Source: CAVRJC01 sp963721435
GTDB lineage: Bacteria > Actinomycetota > Acidimicrobiia > IMCC26256 > DASPTH01
Direction: 5' to 3'
Length of the DNA: 64,000 nucleotides
Assembly (NCBI GenBank): GCA_963721435.1
Contig: CAVRJC010000012.1
Coordinates: 1,488,001-1,552,000 of the forward strand
Shown here: piece after piece, positions 8,876 to 17,143 of the stretch
Position numbering within the stretch: position 1 is the stretch's first letter
Layout of the letters: every line of letters starts with the position of its first letter
Translations under genes and position numbers: made by a program
The notes under the pieces: generated by a model
Databases searched by the model: none
The model's input: the letters and a program-made list of their open reading frames with translations, nothing else
What the model was told of the DNA's origin: nothing

Positions 8876-9429
8876 GCCTCGGCACCCAGGGGCCCCGCAG
8901 CCACGGCCTGCCGCCCGCCGCGCGCGGCGCGGCCCTGATCGGCCTGCTCGTGATCATCGGGATCATCGGGCTACAGGTCCTCGACGACAGCAGCCCGAGC
9001 GGGAGCGACGTCACCATCACCACGGTGCCCGGCCAGACGACGCTGCCCGGCGCGACCACCCTCGCACCGGCGAGCACGGCTGCGACCGCCACCACCAAGG
9101 CCGCGACGGGCACCACGGTGGCGAGTGCGAAGGTGAGGAAGCCCGCCGACGTGAAGGTGATCGTGTACAACGCGTCGGGCGTGCAGGGGATGGCCGCCAA
9201 CATGTCCGACAAGCTCAAGAGCGTCGGGTACAACGTGATCGACACCGGCAACCTCACCCCCACCCGTACCGGCACCACCGTGCAGTGCCGCGCCGGTCTC
9301 GACGCTGAGGCGACCAAGTTGGCGAACGACGGAGTCGGGAGCGGCGCGACGGTGTCGGCGTTCCCGGCCAATCCGCCGAAGGGCTCCGACGAAGCCGACT
9401 GCATCGTCATCCTCGGCAAGACCAGCTGA
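8872..9429 (+). CDS. Membrane-anchored LytR_C domain protein
   Basis: The protein is 185 residues. One membrane helix lies near 20-40 (GAALIGLLVIIGIIGLQVL), followed by a Thr/Ala-rich linker of about 50 residues. A C-terminal LytR_C domain begins at DVKVIVYNASGVQGMAANMS. It ends with two Cys in the domain (TVQCRAG, DEADCIVILG). The domain is probably outside the cytoplasmic membrane. The mycobacterial relative VirR (CEI) is linked to envelope integrity and vesicle release. Translation is coupled to DUF3263 through ATGA. Confidence 0.85.
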   Translation: MSLGTQGPRSHGLPPAARGAALIGLLVIIGIIGLQVLDDSSPSGSDVTITTVPGQTTLPGATTLAPASTAATATTKAATGTTVASAKVRKPADVKVIVYNASGVQGMAANMSDKLKSVGYNVIDTGNLTPTRTGTTVQCRAGLDAEATKLANDGVGSGATVSAFPANPPKGSDEADCIVILGKTS

Positions 9430-9451
9430 CGCGACGCGCGCCGGAGCACCC

Positions 9452-10234
9452 ATGACGCTCCCAGCCGCGCTCCAACCCCTCGCCGATGACGCGTCGCGTG
9501 CGGCGCTGCTGCTCGACTTCGACGGCTCGATCGCACCGATCGTCGACGACCCCGCCGACGCGACGCCGCTGCCCGCGATGGTCGACGCGTTGCGAGCCCT
9601 GCAGCCCGTCCTCGCGCGGGTGGCGGTCGTGAGCGGCCGCGCCGTCGACTTCCTCGCCGCCGCGCTTCCCGCCGACGTCGCGCTCGTCGGCCTCTACGGG
9701 CTCGAACGCCGCGTTGATGGCATCACCACCGTCGATCCGCGCGCGGAGCCGTGGATCGCGCCGATCGCGGCTGCCGCCGACGCCGCGGAAGTCGCGCTGC
9801 CGGGGCTGCTCGTCGAGCGCAAGGGCAACCTGTGCGTCACCATCCACTTCCGCACCGCGCCGGAGCGCGGCGACGACGCCCGCGCGGTCGCCCATGACCT
9901 TGCGCGCCGCTATGGGATCGACGCGCCCCAGCGGGGCCGGATGGCAGTGGAGCTGCGCCCGCCGGTTCCCGTCGACAAGGGCACGGTGGTGGAGGAGCTC
10001 GCTGCGGGAATGACGGTCGCCGCGTTCGCGGGCGACGACGCGGGTGATCTGCCGGCGTTCGCCGCGCTCGTCGATCTCGTGCGCGTGGGCGCGCTCACGC
10101 ACGGCGTGCGCATCGGGGTCGCGTCGGCGGAAGCGCCCGCCGCGATCCTCTCGGCCGACGTGGTCGTCGACGGCCCGCCCGCGCTCGCGGAGCTGCTGGA
10201 CGCGCTCACGCTCGCGATCAGGTCGCGTGCGTGA
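9452..10234 (+). CDS. otsB: Trehalose-6-phosphate phosphatase
   Basis: The 260-residue HAD-family enzyme has the nucleophile motif LLDFDGSIAPI (Asp 22 and Asp 24). It also shows VVSGRAVDFL, GLYGLER (the trehalose-phosphatase cap signature is GxHG/YGxE), the Lys-containing PVDKGTVVEELA, and FAGDDAGDLPAFAAL for metal binding. It removes phosphate from trehalose-6-phosphate made by OtsA. It runs convergent to otsA and the two coding ends overlap by 17 bases (10218-10234). ATG at 9452. Confidence 0.9.
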   Translation: MTLPAALQPLADDASRAALLLDFDGSIAPIVDDPADATPLPAMVDALRALQPVLARVAVVSGRAVDFLAAALPADVALVGLYGLERRVDGITTVDPRAEPWIAPIAAAADAAEVALPGLLVERKGNLCVTIHFRTAPERGDDARAVAHDLARRYGIDAPQRGRMAVELRPPVPVDKGTVVEELAAGMTVAAFAGDDAGDLPAFAALVDLVRVGALTHGVRIGVASAEAPAAILSADVVVDGPPALAELLDALTLAIRSRA

Positions 10235-11612
10235 ACAGCTCGGTGAGCCAGCTTCGCGGCGTGTGACGCGCGATGAGCTCGCGCAACCGAAGTGCGCGCG
10301 CGGCGCGCTCCGAGTCCGGCATCGCCAACGCTTCGTGCAACGCGGCGGCCGACTGCGACACGTCGAAGGGGTGCACCGCGATCGCCGCGTTGCCGAGCTC
10401 GTCGTACGCACCGGCTTCGGGTGACAGGCACAGCACGCCGTCGCGTTCGTTCACCAGTGGGCCTTCCTTGGCGACGAGGTTCAGGCCGTCCTTCACCGGG
10501 TTCACGAACAGCACGTCGTAGCGACGGAAGCCCGCGACGCTGCGCTCGTAGTCGTCGCGCTCGTCGATGACGACGGGCTGCCAGTCGGCTCGCGCCCACC
10601 GGTCGTTCACGCGCGCGGCGGCGTGCTCGACTTCTTGGCGGTACGCGAGGTACTCGGCCAGCGACTCGCGCGACGGTGAGAGCCGCGCGACGAACACGAC
10701 ACGCTCACGCCACTCCTCGTGCTGCGCGAGAAGTTGGTCGTAGGCGAGGAAGCCTCGCACGATGTTCTTCGCCGGATCGATCCGGTCGGTGCGCAAGATG
10801 AGCTTGTGGTCGCCGACGATGTCGTCGAGCTCGGCGGCAGCGCCCGATGCGACCGCGCGCGCGGAGTCGTCGGCGAGCGCGTCCGGGTCGGGCCCGAGCG
10901 GGGTCGCGAACGAGGCGGTGATCGGCGCCTCGATCCCGAGCATGGTGCGCGCCGAGGCCTGGTAGGCCTGCGCCCACCGTGTGGTGTGGAAGCCGGACGG
11001 CACCGATGCCATCGACCGGCACAGGTCGACGGCGACGTCGGACGGCAGGACACGGATCGAGTTGGGGCCGCAGAAGGGCGTATGGGTGAAGTGGAGCAGC
11101 GCGAGATCAGGACGTGCGGCGCGCACCATCCCTGGCACCAGCGCGAGCTGGTAGTCGTGCATCATCACGGTCTCGCCGGCCGCGGCCGCTTCGATCACGG
11201 TTTCGGCAAAGGTCGTGTTGACCGCGACGTAGGCGTCCCACGCGGTGCGGAAGTGCTCGTCGAACCGAGGGCGACGGGGAAGGTCGAACAGGCCATGGTG
11301 CAGGAACCACAGCGTCGCGTTGGAAACGATGTCGTAGTGCAGGCGGTGGAGCGAGGGATCGAGTGCGAGCAGGTGCAGGTCGAGCCCGGGGACCGTCGCC
11401 GCACCGGCTGCGAGTGCAGCGGTGTCGCCGTCGTCGATCGTTGCCGCGATCCACGAAACCCGTTCATCGCCGCGCGCATCAGCGATCGCGATCCCCGCGT
11501 CGACCAACGGCAGCAGCGCGCTCACCACGCCACCCGCGCCGCGTGTCGCTTCGAAGCCGCCGTCGTCGCGCACCGAGAACCGGAACGGCCCTCGGTGCGT
11601 GACGAGCATCAT
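10218..11612 (-). CDS. otsA: Trehalose-6-phosphate synthase (GT20)
   Basis: The protein is 464 residues. GT20 marks are the MMHDYQLALVPGMVRAARPD loop, LLHFTHTPFCGP, the phosphate-binding RTDRIDPAKNIVRGF (Arg and Lys of the RxDxxK site) and the donor-site VKDGLNLVAKE. It transfers glucose from a nucleotide sugar to glucose-6-phosphate. The first residues (MMLVTHRGPF) replace the usual glycine loop in a shortened form, so a related acceptor such as glycerol-3-phosphate cannot be excluded. Its ATG overlaps the stop of treT by four bases (ATGA), so the two are translationally coupled. Confidence 0.85.
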   Translation of the reverse strand: MMLVTHRGPFRFSVRDDGGFEATRGAGGVVSALLPLVDAGIAIADARGDERVSWIAATIDDGDTAALAAGAATVPGLDLHLLALDPSLHRLHYDIVSNATLWFLHHGLFDLPRRPRFDEHFRTAWDAYVAVNTTFAETVIEAAAAGETVMMHDYQLALVPGMVRAARPDLALLHFTHTPFCGPNSIRVLPSDVAVDLCRSMASVPSGFHTTRWAQAYQASARTMLGIEAPITASFATPLGPDPDALADDSARAVASGAAAELDDIVGDHKLILRTDRIDPAKNIVRGFLAYDQLLAQHEEWRERVVFVARLSPSRESLAEYLAYRQEVEHAAARVNDRWARADWQPVVIDERDDYERSVAGFRRYDVLFVNPVKDGLNLVAKEGPLVNERDGVLCLSPEAGAYDELGNAAIAVHPFDVSQSAAALHEALAMPDSERAARALRLRELIARHTPRSWLTELFTHAT

Positions 11613-12862
11613 GCGCGAAGTTCTCCGAGCATGCTGAGCCAGTTGTCGAGCTCTCGCGTGGAGAGGAAGTTGTCGCGCACGTGCTCACGACCCTGTGCGC
11701 CGAGCGCGTCGGCGGCGACTGGATCGGCGAGGAGGTCGACGATGCGCGCCGCGCACTGTTCGACGGAATCGACGAGGTAACCGTCGAAGCCGTCGCGGAT
11801 CTGGAGCTTGATCCCTCCCGCGCGCCCGCCGACGACCGGCCGGCCCTTCCAGAGCCCTTCGCTCACGGTGAGCCCGAAGCCCTCGCGCAGCGACTTCTGC
11901 ACGATCACGTCGGCGACGCGCTGGAACGCGTTGATCTGCACCGCGCCGACCTGATGGAGGTTCGACAGCAGGTAGATGTCCTTGTCGCCCGCGCGCGCCT
12001 CTTCGGTGTCGTCCCAGACGCGGAAGCCCTCGGGATCGTCGGTGGCCATCGACCCCGCGAGCACGAGCTGCGCGTCCTGCACCTGCTCGCGCACGATCCG
12101 GAACGCCTCGATCACCCCGACGGGGTCTTTCCACGGGTCGAACCGGCTCACCTGGCACACGATCGGCCGGCCCACGTCGACGCCGTACTGGCGTATCAGC
12201 TCGTGGCAGAACGGCAGCGCGAGATCGAGGTTCTTCACCGAGAGCGGATCGATGCACGGTGGCGCGTGCACGACACAGTCCATGTCGAGTGACGCGGGCA
12301 CGAATTCGGGCATCGTCCACACCGACGCATCGTGGATCTCGACGAACGGCCGGAAGAACTCCCACACCTTCGGGTTGGCGTCGGTGAGGTCGATGTGGCA
12401 ACGCCAGATCCACTTCGTGTCGGCCATGGCGCCGCCGAGCCGCTCGCGCAGGAAGCTCAACATCGCCGCGGGCTGCGGGTCGTGGATCACGACGAAGTCG
12501 TAGTGACCGTCGAGCAGCAGGGCGTTGTCGAGCACCTTCTCGAGGTACGTGCGTTGCATGTGCGGGGTCCACTCGATGTCGGCGCCCTGCAGCGCGTTGT
12601 GGACCTCCTTGGTGACCGCGAAGAACTCGTCGCTCCCGTGCATCACCTGCCAGTCGGCCTCGATGCCCACGCTGCGCAGCAGGGGCACGTGGGTCGCGAG
12701 CAGCTCGGCGACACCCCCGCCGTACGCCGTGGCGTTCACGTGCAGGACACGAGCGCCCTGCAGCGGTGCAGCGAGGGCGCGGATGCGGTCGATGACGTCG
12801 ACCCCGACGATGCCGGCGTAGTCGTCGACGTGCCTTTCGAGAACGGGAACGCGTTCGAGCAC
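11609..12862 (-). CDS. treT: Trehalose synthase, glycosyltransferring (TreT-type GT4)
   Basis: The 417-residue product has ARVLHVNATAYGGGVAELL at the N-terminus, MHGSDEFFAVTKEVHNALQG, then WRCHIDLT, SRFDPWKDPVGVIEAF and the retaining-GT4 acid pair in LREGFGLTVSEGLWKGRPVV. This layout is that of TreT, which makes trehalose in one step from NDP-glucose and glucose. GTG start at 12862 behind GGAG. It heads the treT-otsA unit, so one operon carries two different trehalose routes. GalU, encoded at 45.8 kb, would supply UDP-glucose. Confidence 0.88.
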   Translation of the reverse strand: MLERVPVLERHVDDYAGIVGVDVIDRIRALAAPLQGARVLHVNATAYGGGVAELLATHVPLLRSVGIEADWQVMHGSDEFFAVTKEVHNALQGADIEWTPHMQRTYLEKVLDNALLLDGHYDFVVIHDPQPAAMLSFLRERLGGAMADTKWIWRCHIDLTDANPKVWEFFRPFVEIHDASVWTMPEFVPASLDMDCVVHAPPCIDPLSVKNLDLALPFCHELIRQYGVDVGRPIVCQVSRFDPWKDPVGVIEAFRIVREQVQDAQLVLAGSMATDDPEGFRVWDDTEEARAGDKDIYLLSNLHQVGAVQINAFQRVADVIVQKSLREGFGLTVSEGLWKGRPVVGGRAGGIKLQIRDGFDGYLVDSVEQCAARIVDLLADPVAADALGAQGREHVRDNFLSTRELDNWLSMLGELRA

Positions 12863-12928
12863 TGCTCACTCCGGCAAGAAGGGGTCTGGCATGGCACAAC
12901 AGGGAGGTGTGGGTCAATCTATCCACCG

Positions 12929-13957
12929 ATGGTCACCGCTCTGGTATGCCCCGACAAGTTCAAGGGCACACTCACCGCGCCCGAAGCCGGGCGTGCCATG
13001 GCCGCCGGGTTGCGTGCCGCGGGGTTCGACGACGTGCGCGTGCTGCCCCTCGCCGACGGGGGTGACGGCACGCTCGACACGCTGCTCGACGCGCGCGGCG
13101 GCTCGCGTCGTCACACAACCGTCACCGGGCCGTTGGGCGACGACGTCGACGCGGAATGGGGGCTCCTGCACGGCGGTACCGCGGTGATCGAGATGGCGCG
13201 CGCGAGCGGCCTCGAACTGGTCGTCGGGCGCAACGACGCCTTGCGAGCGTCGACACGCGGCACCGGTGAGCTGATCGCCGCCGCGCTCCGCGCCGGCGCG
13301 CGGCGTGTTGTCGTTGGTGTCGGTGGGAGCGCGAGCACCGACGGCGGTCTCGCCGCGGTCGAGGCCCTCGGCTGGTCATTGGGCGGCGCCGACGTGACCG
13401 TCGCGTGTGACGTCACGACACTGTTCACCGACGCCGCGCGCGTCTTCGGCCCGCAGAAGGGTGCGACCGACGCGCAGGTCTCCTTGCTCACGCGCCGCCT
13501 CGCGCGTCTCGCCGACCAGTACGAGGCGCGCACGGGCGTCGACGTGCGCACGCTGCCCGGCGGCGGCGCGGCGGGTGGGCTCGCCGGCGGTCTCGCGGCG
13601 ATCGGAGCGCGCTTGGAGCCGGGGTTCGACGTGGTGGCCGGCGCCGCCGGCCTGGAGGACGCGCTCGACGACGTGGCGCTCGTCGTCACCGGCGAAGGGC
13701 GGCTCGACGCGACCAGCTTCGACGGCAAGGTGGTGGGCGGCGTGCTCGACTGGGCCACCGACGCGGGCGTCCCCCGTATCGCGGTGGTCGCGGGCCAGGC
13801 GACACCCGAAGGGCGGGAGGAGATCGCCGTGTTCGCGGGCGCGGAGCTCCTCGTGCTCACGGACCGGGTCTGGCAGTCCGGCGAGGCGTTCTCCCGCGCC
13901 GCGCTGCTGGTGCAGGAAGCCGCTACCGAAGCGGGACGCGACGCGCTGACGTCGTGA
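12929..13957 (+). CDS. Glycerate kinase (GarK/GlxK family)
   Basis: The protein is 342 residues: CPDKFKGTLTAPEAGRAMA, PLADGGDGTLDTLL, VGVGGSASTDGGLAAVEALG and the late GEGRLDATSFDGKVVGGV motif of family PF02595. The family phosphorylates D-glycerate, usually at C2, with ATP. The neighbourhood (gpgS uses 3-phosphoglycerate) suggests glycerate recycling from glucosylglycerate, but a 2-phosphoglycerate product would not feed GpgS directly. ATG at 12929, divergent from treT. The last 35 bases overlap the convergent deacetylase gene. Confidence 0.88.
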   Translation: MVTALVCPDKFKGTLTAPEAGRAMAAGLRAAGFDDVRVLPLADGGDGTLDTLLDARGGSRRHTTVTGPLGDDVDAEWGLLHGGTAVIEMARASGLELVVGRNDALRASTRGTGELIAAALRAGARRVVVGVGGSASTDGGLAAVEALGWSLGGADVTVACDVTTLFTDAARVFGPQKGATDAQVSLLTRRLARLADQYEARTGVDVRTLPGGGAAGGLAGGLAAIGARLEPGFDVVAGAAGLEDALDDVALVVTGEGRLDATSFDGKVVGGVLDWATDAGVPRIAVVAGQATPEGREEIAVFAGAELLVLTDRVWQSGEAFSRAALLVQEAATEAGRDALTS

Positions 13958-14681
13958 TGCGCCCCGCCACGTCGGCGACGGGCGCCACCCACACCCGGCG
14001 GTCGGCGGCGAGGCCGCGGCACAACTCGTCGAGCGTGTCCACGGCGACGCCGAGCGGACCGGCGTCGCCGACCTCGTGGAACACCAGCACCGCCCACCGC
14101 TCCTCTTCAACCGTACGTTCGACGAGCTCGAAGAGGGAGCCCGCACTCATGCCGTCGGTGTGGAACGCGTCGACCAGCGCGAGGTCGCAGACCGCCGGGT
14201 CGTTCGCGTTCTCGCTGCGGTATCCGCGGCCCGCGGCGAATCGCTGCGCGACCACGGGCACATAGCTCGCCTTCTGCTCCCCGCGGCCGACGGAAGTCTG
14301 CCCGCATGGGTACGCGAACGTGCGCGCCCGTACACCGAACCGCGACTCGATCTGATGGTCGGCGAGCGAGATGTCGTGCGCCACCAATTCGATGGTGAGC
14401 GACTCGAGCGGGTTGTCGCGCGACGATTTGTGGTTCGCGTCGCAGGGATGCGTCATCGTGTGGTTCCCGATCTCGTGCCCGGTCGCGACGACGCGCTTCC
14501 AGTCGTCGGATCGCTTCGCGGCGCGCTCGGGGAGCACGTAGAACGTCGCGCGCATGTCGTGACGGTCGAGGATCGGTATGCCGACATCGAGCTGGCTCGC
14601 GCGCGCGTCGTCGAACGTGATGCTCACCGCCGCCTGGGCGCGATCGGGAAACCAACTCGTGCGCCTCGAGTCCCGCAGCAT
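13923..14681 (-). CDS. Polysaccharide deacetylase (NodB domain)
   Basis: The protein is about 252 residues. AAVSITFDDARASQLDVG carries the catalytic Asp pair, and GHEIGNHTMTHP gives the metal-binding H-x3-H. A distal AVLVFHEVG His motif completes the CE4 fold. No signal peptide is seen, so it may act on a cytoplasmic or lipid-linked sugar. It may start at GTG 14687 or ATG 14681; neither has a strong ribosome site. It lies 29 bases after gpgS on the same strand and is probably co-transcribed. A link to glucosylglycerate metabolism is not established. Confidence 0.82.
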   Translation of the reverse strand: MLRDSRRTSWFPDRAQAAVSITFDDARASQLDVGIPILDRHDMRATFYVLPERAAKRSDDWKRVVATGHEIGNHTMTHPCDANHKSSRDNPLESLTIELVAHDISLADHQIESRFGVRARTFAYPCGQTSVGRGEQKASYVPVVAQRFAAGRGYRSENANDPAVCDLALVDAFHTDGMSAGSLFELVERTVEEERWAVLVFHEVGDAGPLGVAVDTLDELCRGLAADRRVWVAPVADVAGRITTSARRVPLR

Positions 14682-14710
14682 GGTCACGAGTCTTGCACTG
14701 CGACGCGGGG

Positions 14711-15619
14711 CTAGGCGGAGAGCTCGCGCCCGAATTTCTGTCGATACGCCGGGATGGTGATGATCGGCGGGCGCTCGCGGATCTCGACCGCGACCCGCTG
14801 CGGGTGTTGGTCGATGTCGTAGCGCACCAGCTCGGTGAGGCGCTTGTCGACGGGCACCCCGGCGCGGCGGAGGCCGGTGACGAGGATCGCCAGCGCCTGC
14901 GGCGACAGCTCCTCGAGCGGGCGGTTGCGGTGCTCGCGTACGTCGAGGTCGACCTGCGCGAACGCGCCGCTGCCGAAGCGCGCGGTGAGGTCGATCAGCA
15001 GGCCGATCTCGATTCCGTACCCCTCGACGAACGGCACTGTCTCGAGCAGCTCGCGACGCCCGGCGTACTCGCCTGCGAGAGGTTGTACGAAGCGCGCGAG
15101 ATGCGGGAACAGCGCGGAGATCACCGGCCGGGCCATGAGCTCGGTGACGCGCCCGCCGCCGGTCGCCTCACCGAGCAGTGGACGGCGGTAGTAGCCCTTC
15201 ACGAACCCGACGGCCGGATCCGTGAGCAGTGGCTGGAGCAGGCGGGTCACGAAGTGGGCGCCGAAGTTGCGGACGTCGGCGTCGAGCCAGCAGACGATGT
15301 CGCCGTCGCACGCGTAGAGCGACATCCAGAGTGCGTTGCCCTTGCCGCTGCCTTCGGGGACCTCGGGCAGGACGTCGTCGACCGCGAGGACGCGCGCGCC
15401 TTCCCAGCGCGCGACCTCCGCGGTCGCGTCGGTGGAGCCGTCGTCCATGACGACGACTTCGTCGACCAACGGGAAGTGGTCGACGAGGTTGCGGCGCACG
15501 TTGGCCACGATCTGGCCGACGGTGGGCTCCTCGTTGCGGGCGGGGAGGCAGACCGAGATCGTCGTGCCGAGGCGCTGCTTGGCCGCGACCAGTTCGGCGA
15601 CATCGGGGTGGGGAGCCAT
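14711..15619 (-). CDS. gpgS: Glucosyl-3-phosphoglycerate synthase (GT81)
   Basis: The protein is 302 residues. GTTISVCLPARNEEPTVGQI and VVVMDDGSTDATAEV form the nucleotide-sugar site, WLDADVRNF is the DxD metal motif, and PVGFVKG-type GFVKGYYRRP with GGGRVTELMARP are typical of GpgS. It transfers glucose from an NDP-glucose to 3-phosphoglycerate, the first step to glucosylglycerate or methylglucose polysaccharides. No matching phosphatase (gpgP) is seen in the window. It diverges from the SAM-riboswitch unit. Confidence 0.9.
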   Translation of the reverse strand: MAPHPDVAELVAAKQRLGTTISVCLPARNEEPTVGQIVANVRRNLVDHFPLVDEVVVMDDGSTDATAEVARWEGARVLAVDDVLPEVPEGSGKGNALWMSLYACDGDIVCWLDADVRNFGAHFVTRLLQPLLTDPAVGFVKGYYRRPLLGEATGGGRVTELMARPVISALFPHLARFVQPLAGEYAGRRELLETVPFVEGYGIEIGLLIDLTARFGSGAFAQVDLDVREHRNRPLEELSPQALAILVTGLRRAGVPVDKRLTELVRYDIDQHPQRVAVEIRERPPIITIPAYRQKFGRELSA

Positions 15620-15709
15620 CCGGAAAGCCTATTGGGGCAAGGGCGCGCTCGATTTGGGGTGGCAGGGAGCCACGGTGCCCGTGCTACCGTTCTTGCCCAA
15701 GAACACGCG

Positions 15710-15795
15710 CTCATCCAGAGCGGCCGAGGGACAGGCCCTACGACGCCGCGGCAACCAGCAGATCTTTTGTCAGGTGCCAATGCCTGAACGATGAG
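15710..15795 (+). promoter_or_regulatory. SAM riboswitch of the S-box superfamily (SAM-I/SAM-IV clan)
   Basis: P1 is CTCATC at 15710-15715 paired with GATGAG at 15790-15795. The core shows the clan's conserved order: AGAGCGG, GAGGGAcaGGCCCT, GACGCCgCGGCAACC and GGTGCCAAtgCC. No P4 hairpin follows GGTGCC, which fits the SAM-IV or SAM-I/IV form often found in actinobacteria better than classical SAM-I. A possible -10 element TACCGT lies at 15685-15690. S-adenosylmethionine binding is established for this clan; the exact class here needs a covariance search. Confidence 0.88.
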
Positions 15796-15804
15796 TCAGC
15801 CAGA

Positions 15805-15889
15805 GAGCGGTCCTCCGCTCGAGGCGCTCGAGAGCGCGTCGAGGCAAGTGTCGGTGCGAGAGCGCCGACCGAGGAGGAACGGAGGACCG
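15805..15889 (+). promoter_or_regulatory. Candidate expression platform: Shine-Dalgarno sequestration
   Basis: CGGTCCTCCG at 15808-15817 is perfectly complementary to CGGAGGACCG at 15880-15889, which contains the GGAGG ribosome site of the GTG start at 15890. The same first strand can instead fold locally: GAGCGG (15805-15810), loop TCCT, CCGCTC (15815-15820). The two folds exclude each other, as expected for a translational switch below the aptamer. Which fold SAM favours cannot be read from the sequence. Confidence 0.6.
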
Positions 15890-17131
15890 GTGGCTTACGT
15901 ACATGGCTTGCGGTGTCGGGAATGCGGGCGCGAGTACGAGATCGCGCCGATCTTCACGTGTGAGTGGTGCTTCGGCCCGCTCGAGGTCGCCTACGACTAC
16001 GAGGCGATCGCCAAGCACACGAGTCGCGAGAAGATCGCGGCGGGGCCCTTGTCGGTCTGGCGTTATGCCGACCTCCTGCCGAGCGACCGCAATCCCGCGG
16101 TCGACCTCGGTGCCGGGTTCACCCCGCTCGTGCGCGCCGATCGCCTCGCGGCCGAGCTCGGCCTCGGTGAGGTGTGGGTGAAGAACGACACCGTGAACCC
16201 CACGAACTCGTTCAAGGACCGCGTCACCACGGTCGCGTTGTCGAAGGCGCTGGAGTTCGGGTTCAAGGTCGCGGCGTGCGCGAGCACCGGCAACCTCGCC
16301 AACGCGGTCGCTGCGCACGCGGCGCACGCGGGCCTGCGCAGCTTCGTGTTCATCCCCGCGAACCTCGAGCAGGGAAAGATCGTGACCACCGCGGTGTACG
16401 GCGGGAACGTCGTCGCCATCGACGGCAACTACGACGCGGTCAACCGCCTGTGCGCGGAGCTCGCGGGTACATACCCGTGGGCGTTCGTGAACGTGAACGT
16501 CCGCACGTACTACGCCGAAGGCTCGAAGACGCTCGCGTTCGAGACGGCGGAGCAGCTCGGCTGGGAAGTGCCCGATCACGTCGTCGTGCCGATCGCGAGC
16601 GGCTCGTTGCTCACGAAGATCCGCAAGGGGTTCGACGAGCTCTTCAAGGTCGGCCTGCTCGACCGCGAGCCGAACGTACGCGTGTCGGGCGCGCAGGCCC
16701 TCGGGTGCTCGCCGGTCGCGACCGCGTGGCTCGAGGAGAGCGACACCATCCGGCCGGTGAAGCCCGACACCATCGCCAAGTCGCTCGCGATCGGCAACCC
16801 GGCCGACGGCTACTTCGCGCTCGACGCCGTCCGCCAGACCGGCGGGGGCCTGGCGGCGGTCACCGACGACGAGGTCGTCGACGGTATGAAGCTGCTCGCG
16901 CGTACCGAGGGCATCTTCGCCGAGACCGCCGGTGGTGTCACCGTGGCCACGCTGAAGCGCCTGGCCGCCGACGGTGTGATCCGCGCCGACGAGCGGGTCG
17001 TGATCTACATCACCGGGCACGGCCTCAAGACCCTCGACGCGGTCGTCCCCACCACCGGGCCGTCGGCAGTGATCGCGCCGACGCTCGACGTGTTCCACGA
17101 AGCCTTCCCCCCCGAGACCGTCCAGGACTGA
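15890..17131 (+). CDS. Threonine-synthase-like PLP enzyme, possible homocysteine synthase
   Basis: The product is 413 residues of PLP fold type II. The Schiff-base Lys is K109 in NPTNSFKDRV; the phosphate loop is CASTGNLANAV. An N-terminal zinc-ribbon-like tetrad (C9, C12, C24, C27) precedes the fold. The GTG at 15890 is chosen for its GGAGG site; an in-frame ATG at 15791 lies inside riboswitch P1. Threonine synthase converts O-phosphohomoserine to threonine. A SAM riboswitch upstream and a sulfur carrier 12 bases downstream suggest instead, or also, sulfur transfer to O-phosphohomoserine giving homocysteine. I recall a report of such a threonine-synthase homologue (MetM) in Streptomyces but have not verified it. 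Ordinary ThrC remains possible. Confidence 0.85.
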   Translation: MAYVHGLRCRECGREYEIAPIFTCEWCFGPLEVAYDYEAIAKHTSREKIAAGPLSVWRYADLLPSDRNPAVDLGAGFTPLVRADRLAAELGLGEVWVKNDTVNPTNSFKDRVTTVALSKALEFGFKVAACASTGNLANAVAAHAAHAGLRSFVFIPANLEQGKIVTTAVYGGNVVAIDGNYDAVNRLCAELAGTYPWAFVNVNVRTYYAEGSKTLAFETAEQLGWEVPDHVVVPIASGSLLTKIRKGFDELFKVGLLDREPNVRVSGAQALGCSPVATAWLEESDTIRPVKPDTIAKSLAIGNPADGYFALDAVRQTGGGLAAVTDDEVVDGMKLLARTEGIFAETAGGVTVATLKRLAADGVIRADERVVIYITGHGLKTLDAVVPTTGPSAVIAPTLDVFHEAFPPETVQD

Positions 17132-17143
17132 AACGAGCATTCA

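Noticed and set aside
15791..15889. ATG at 15791 as the start of the threonine-synthase-like gene
   Set aside because: It lies inside riboswitch P1 and has no ribosome site. The extra 33 residues are not family-like, while GTG 15890 has GGAGG.
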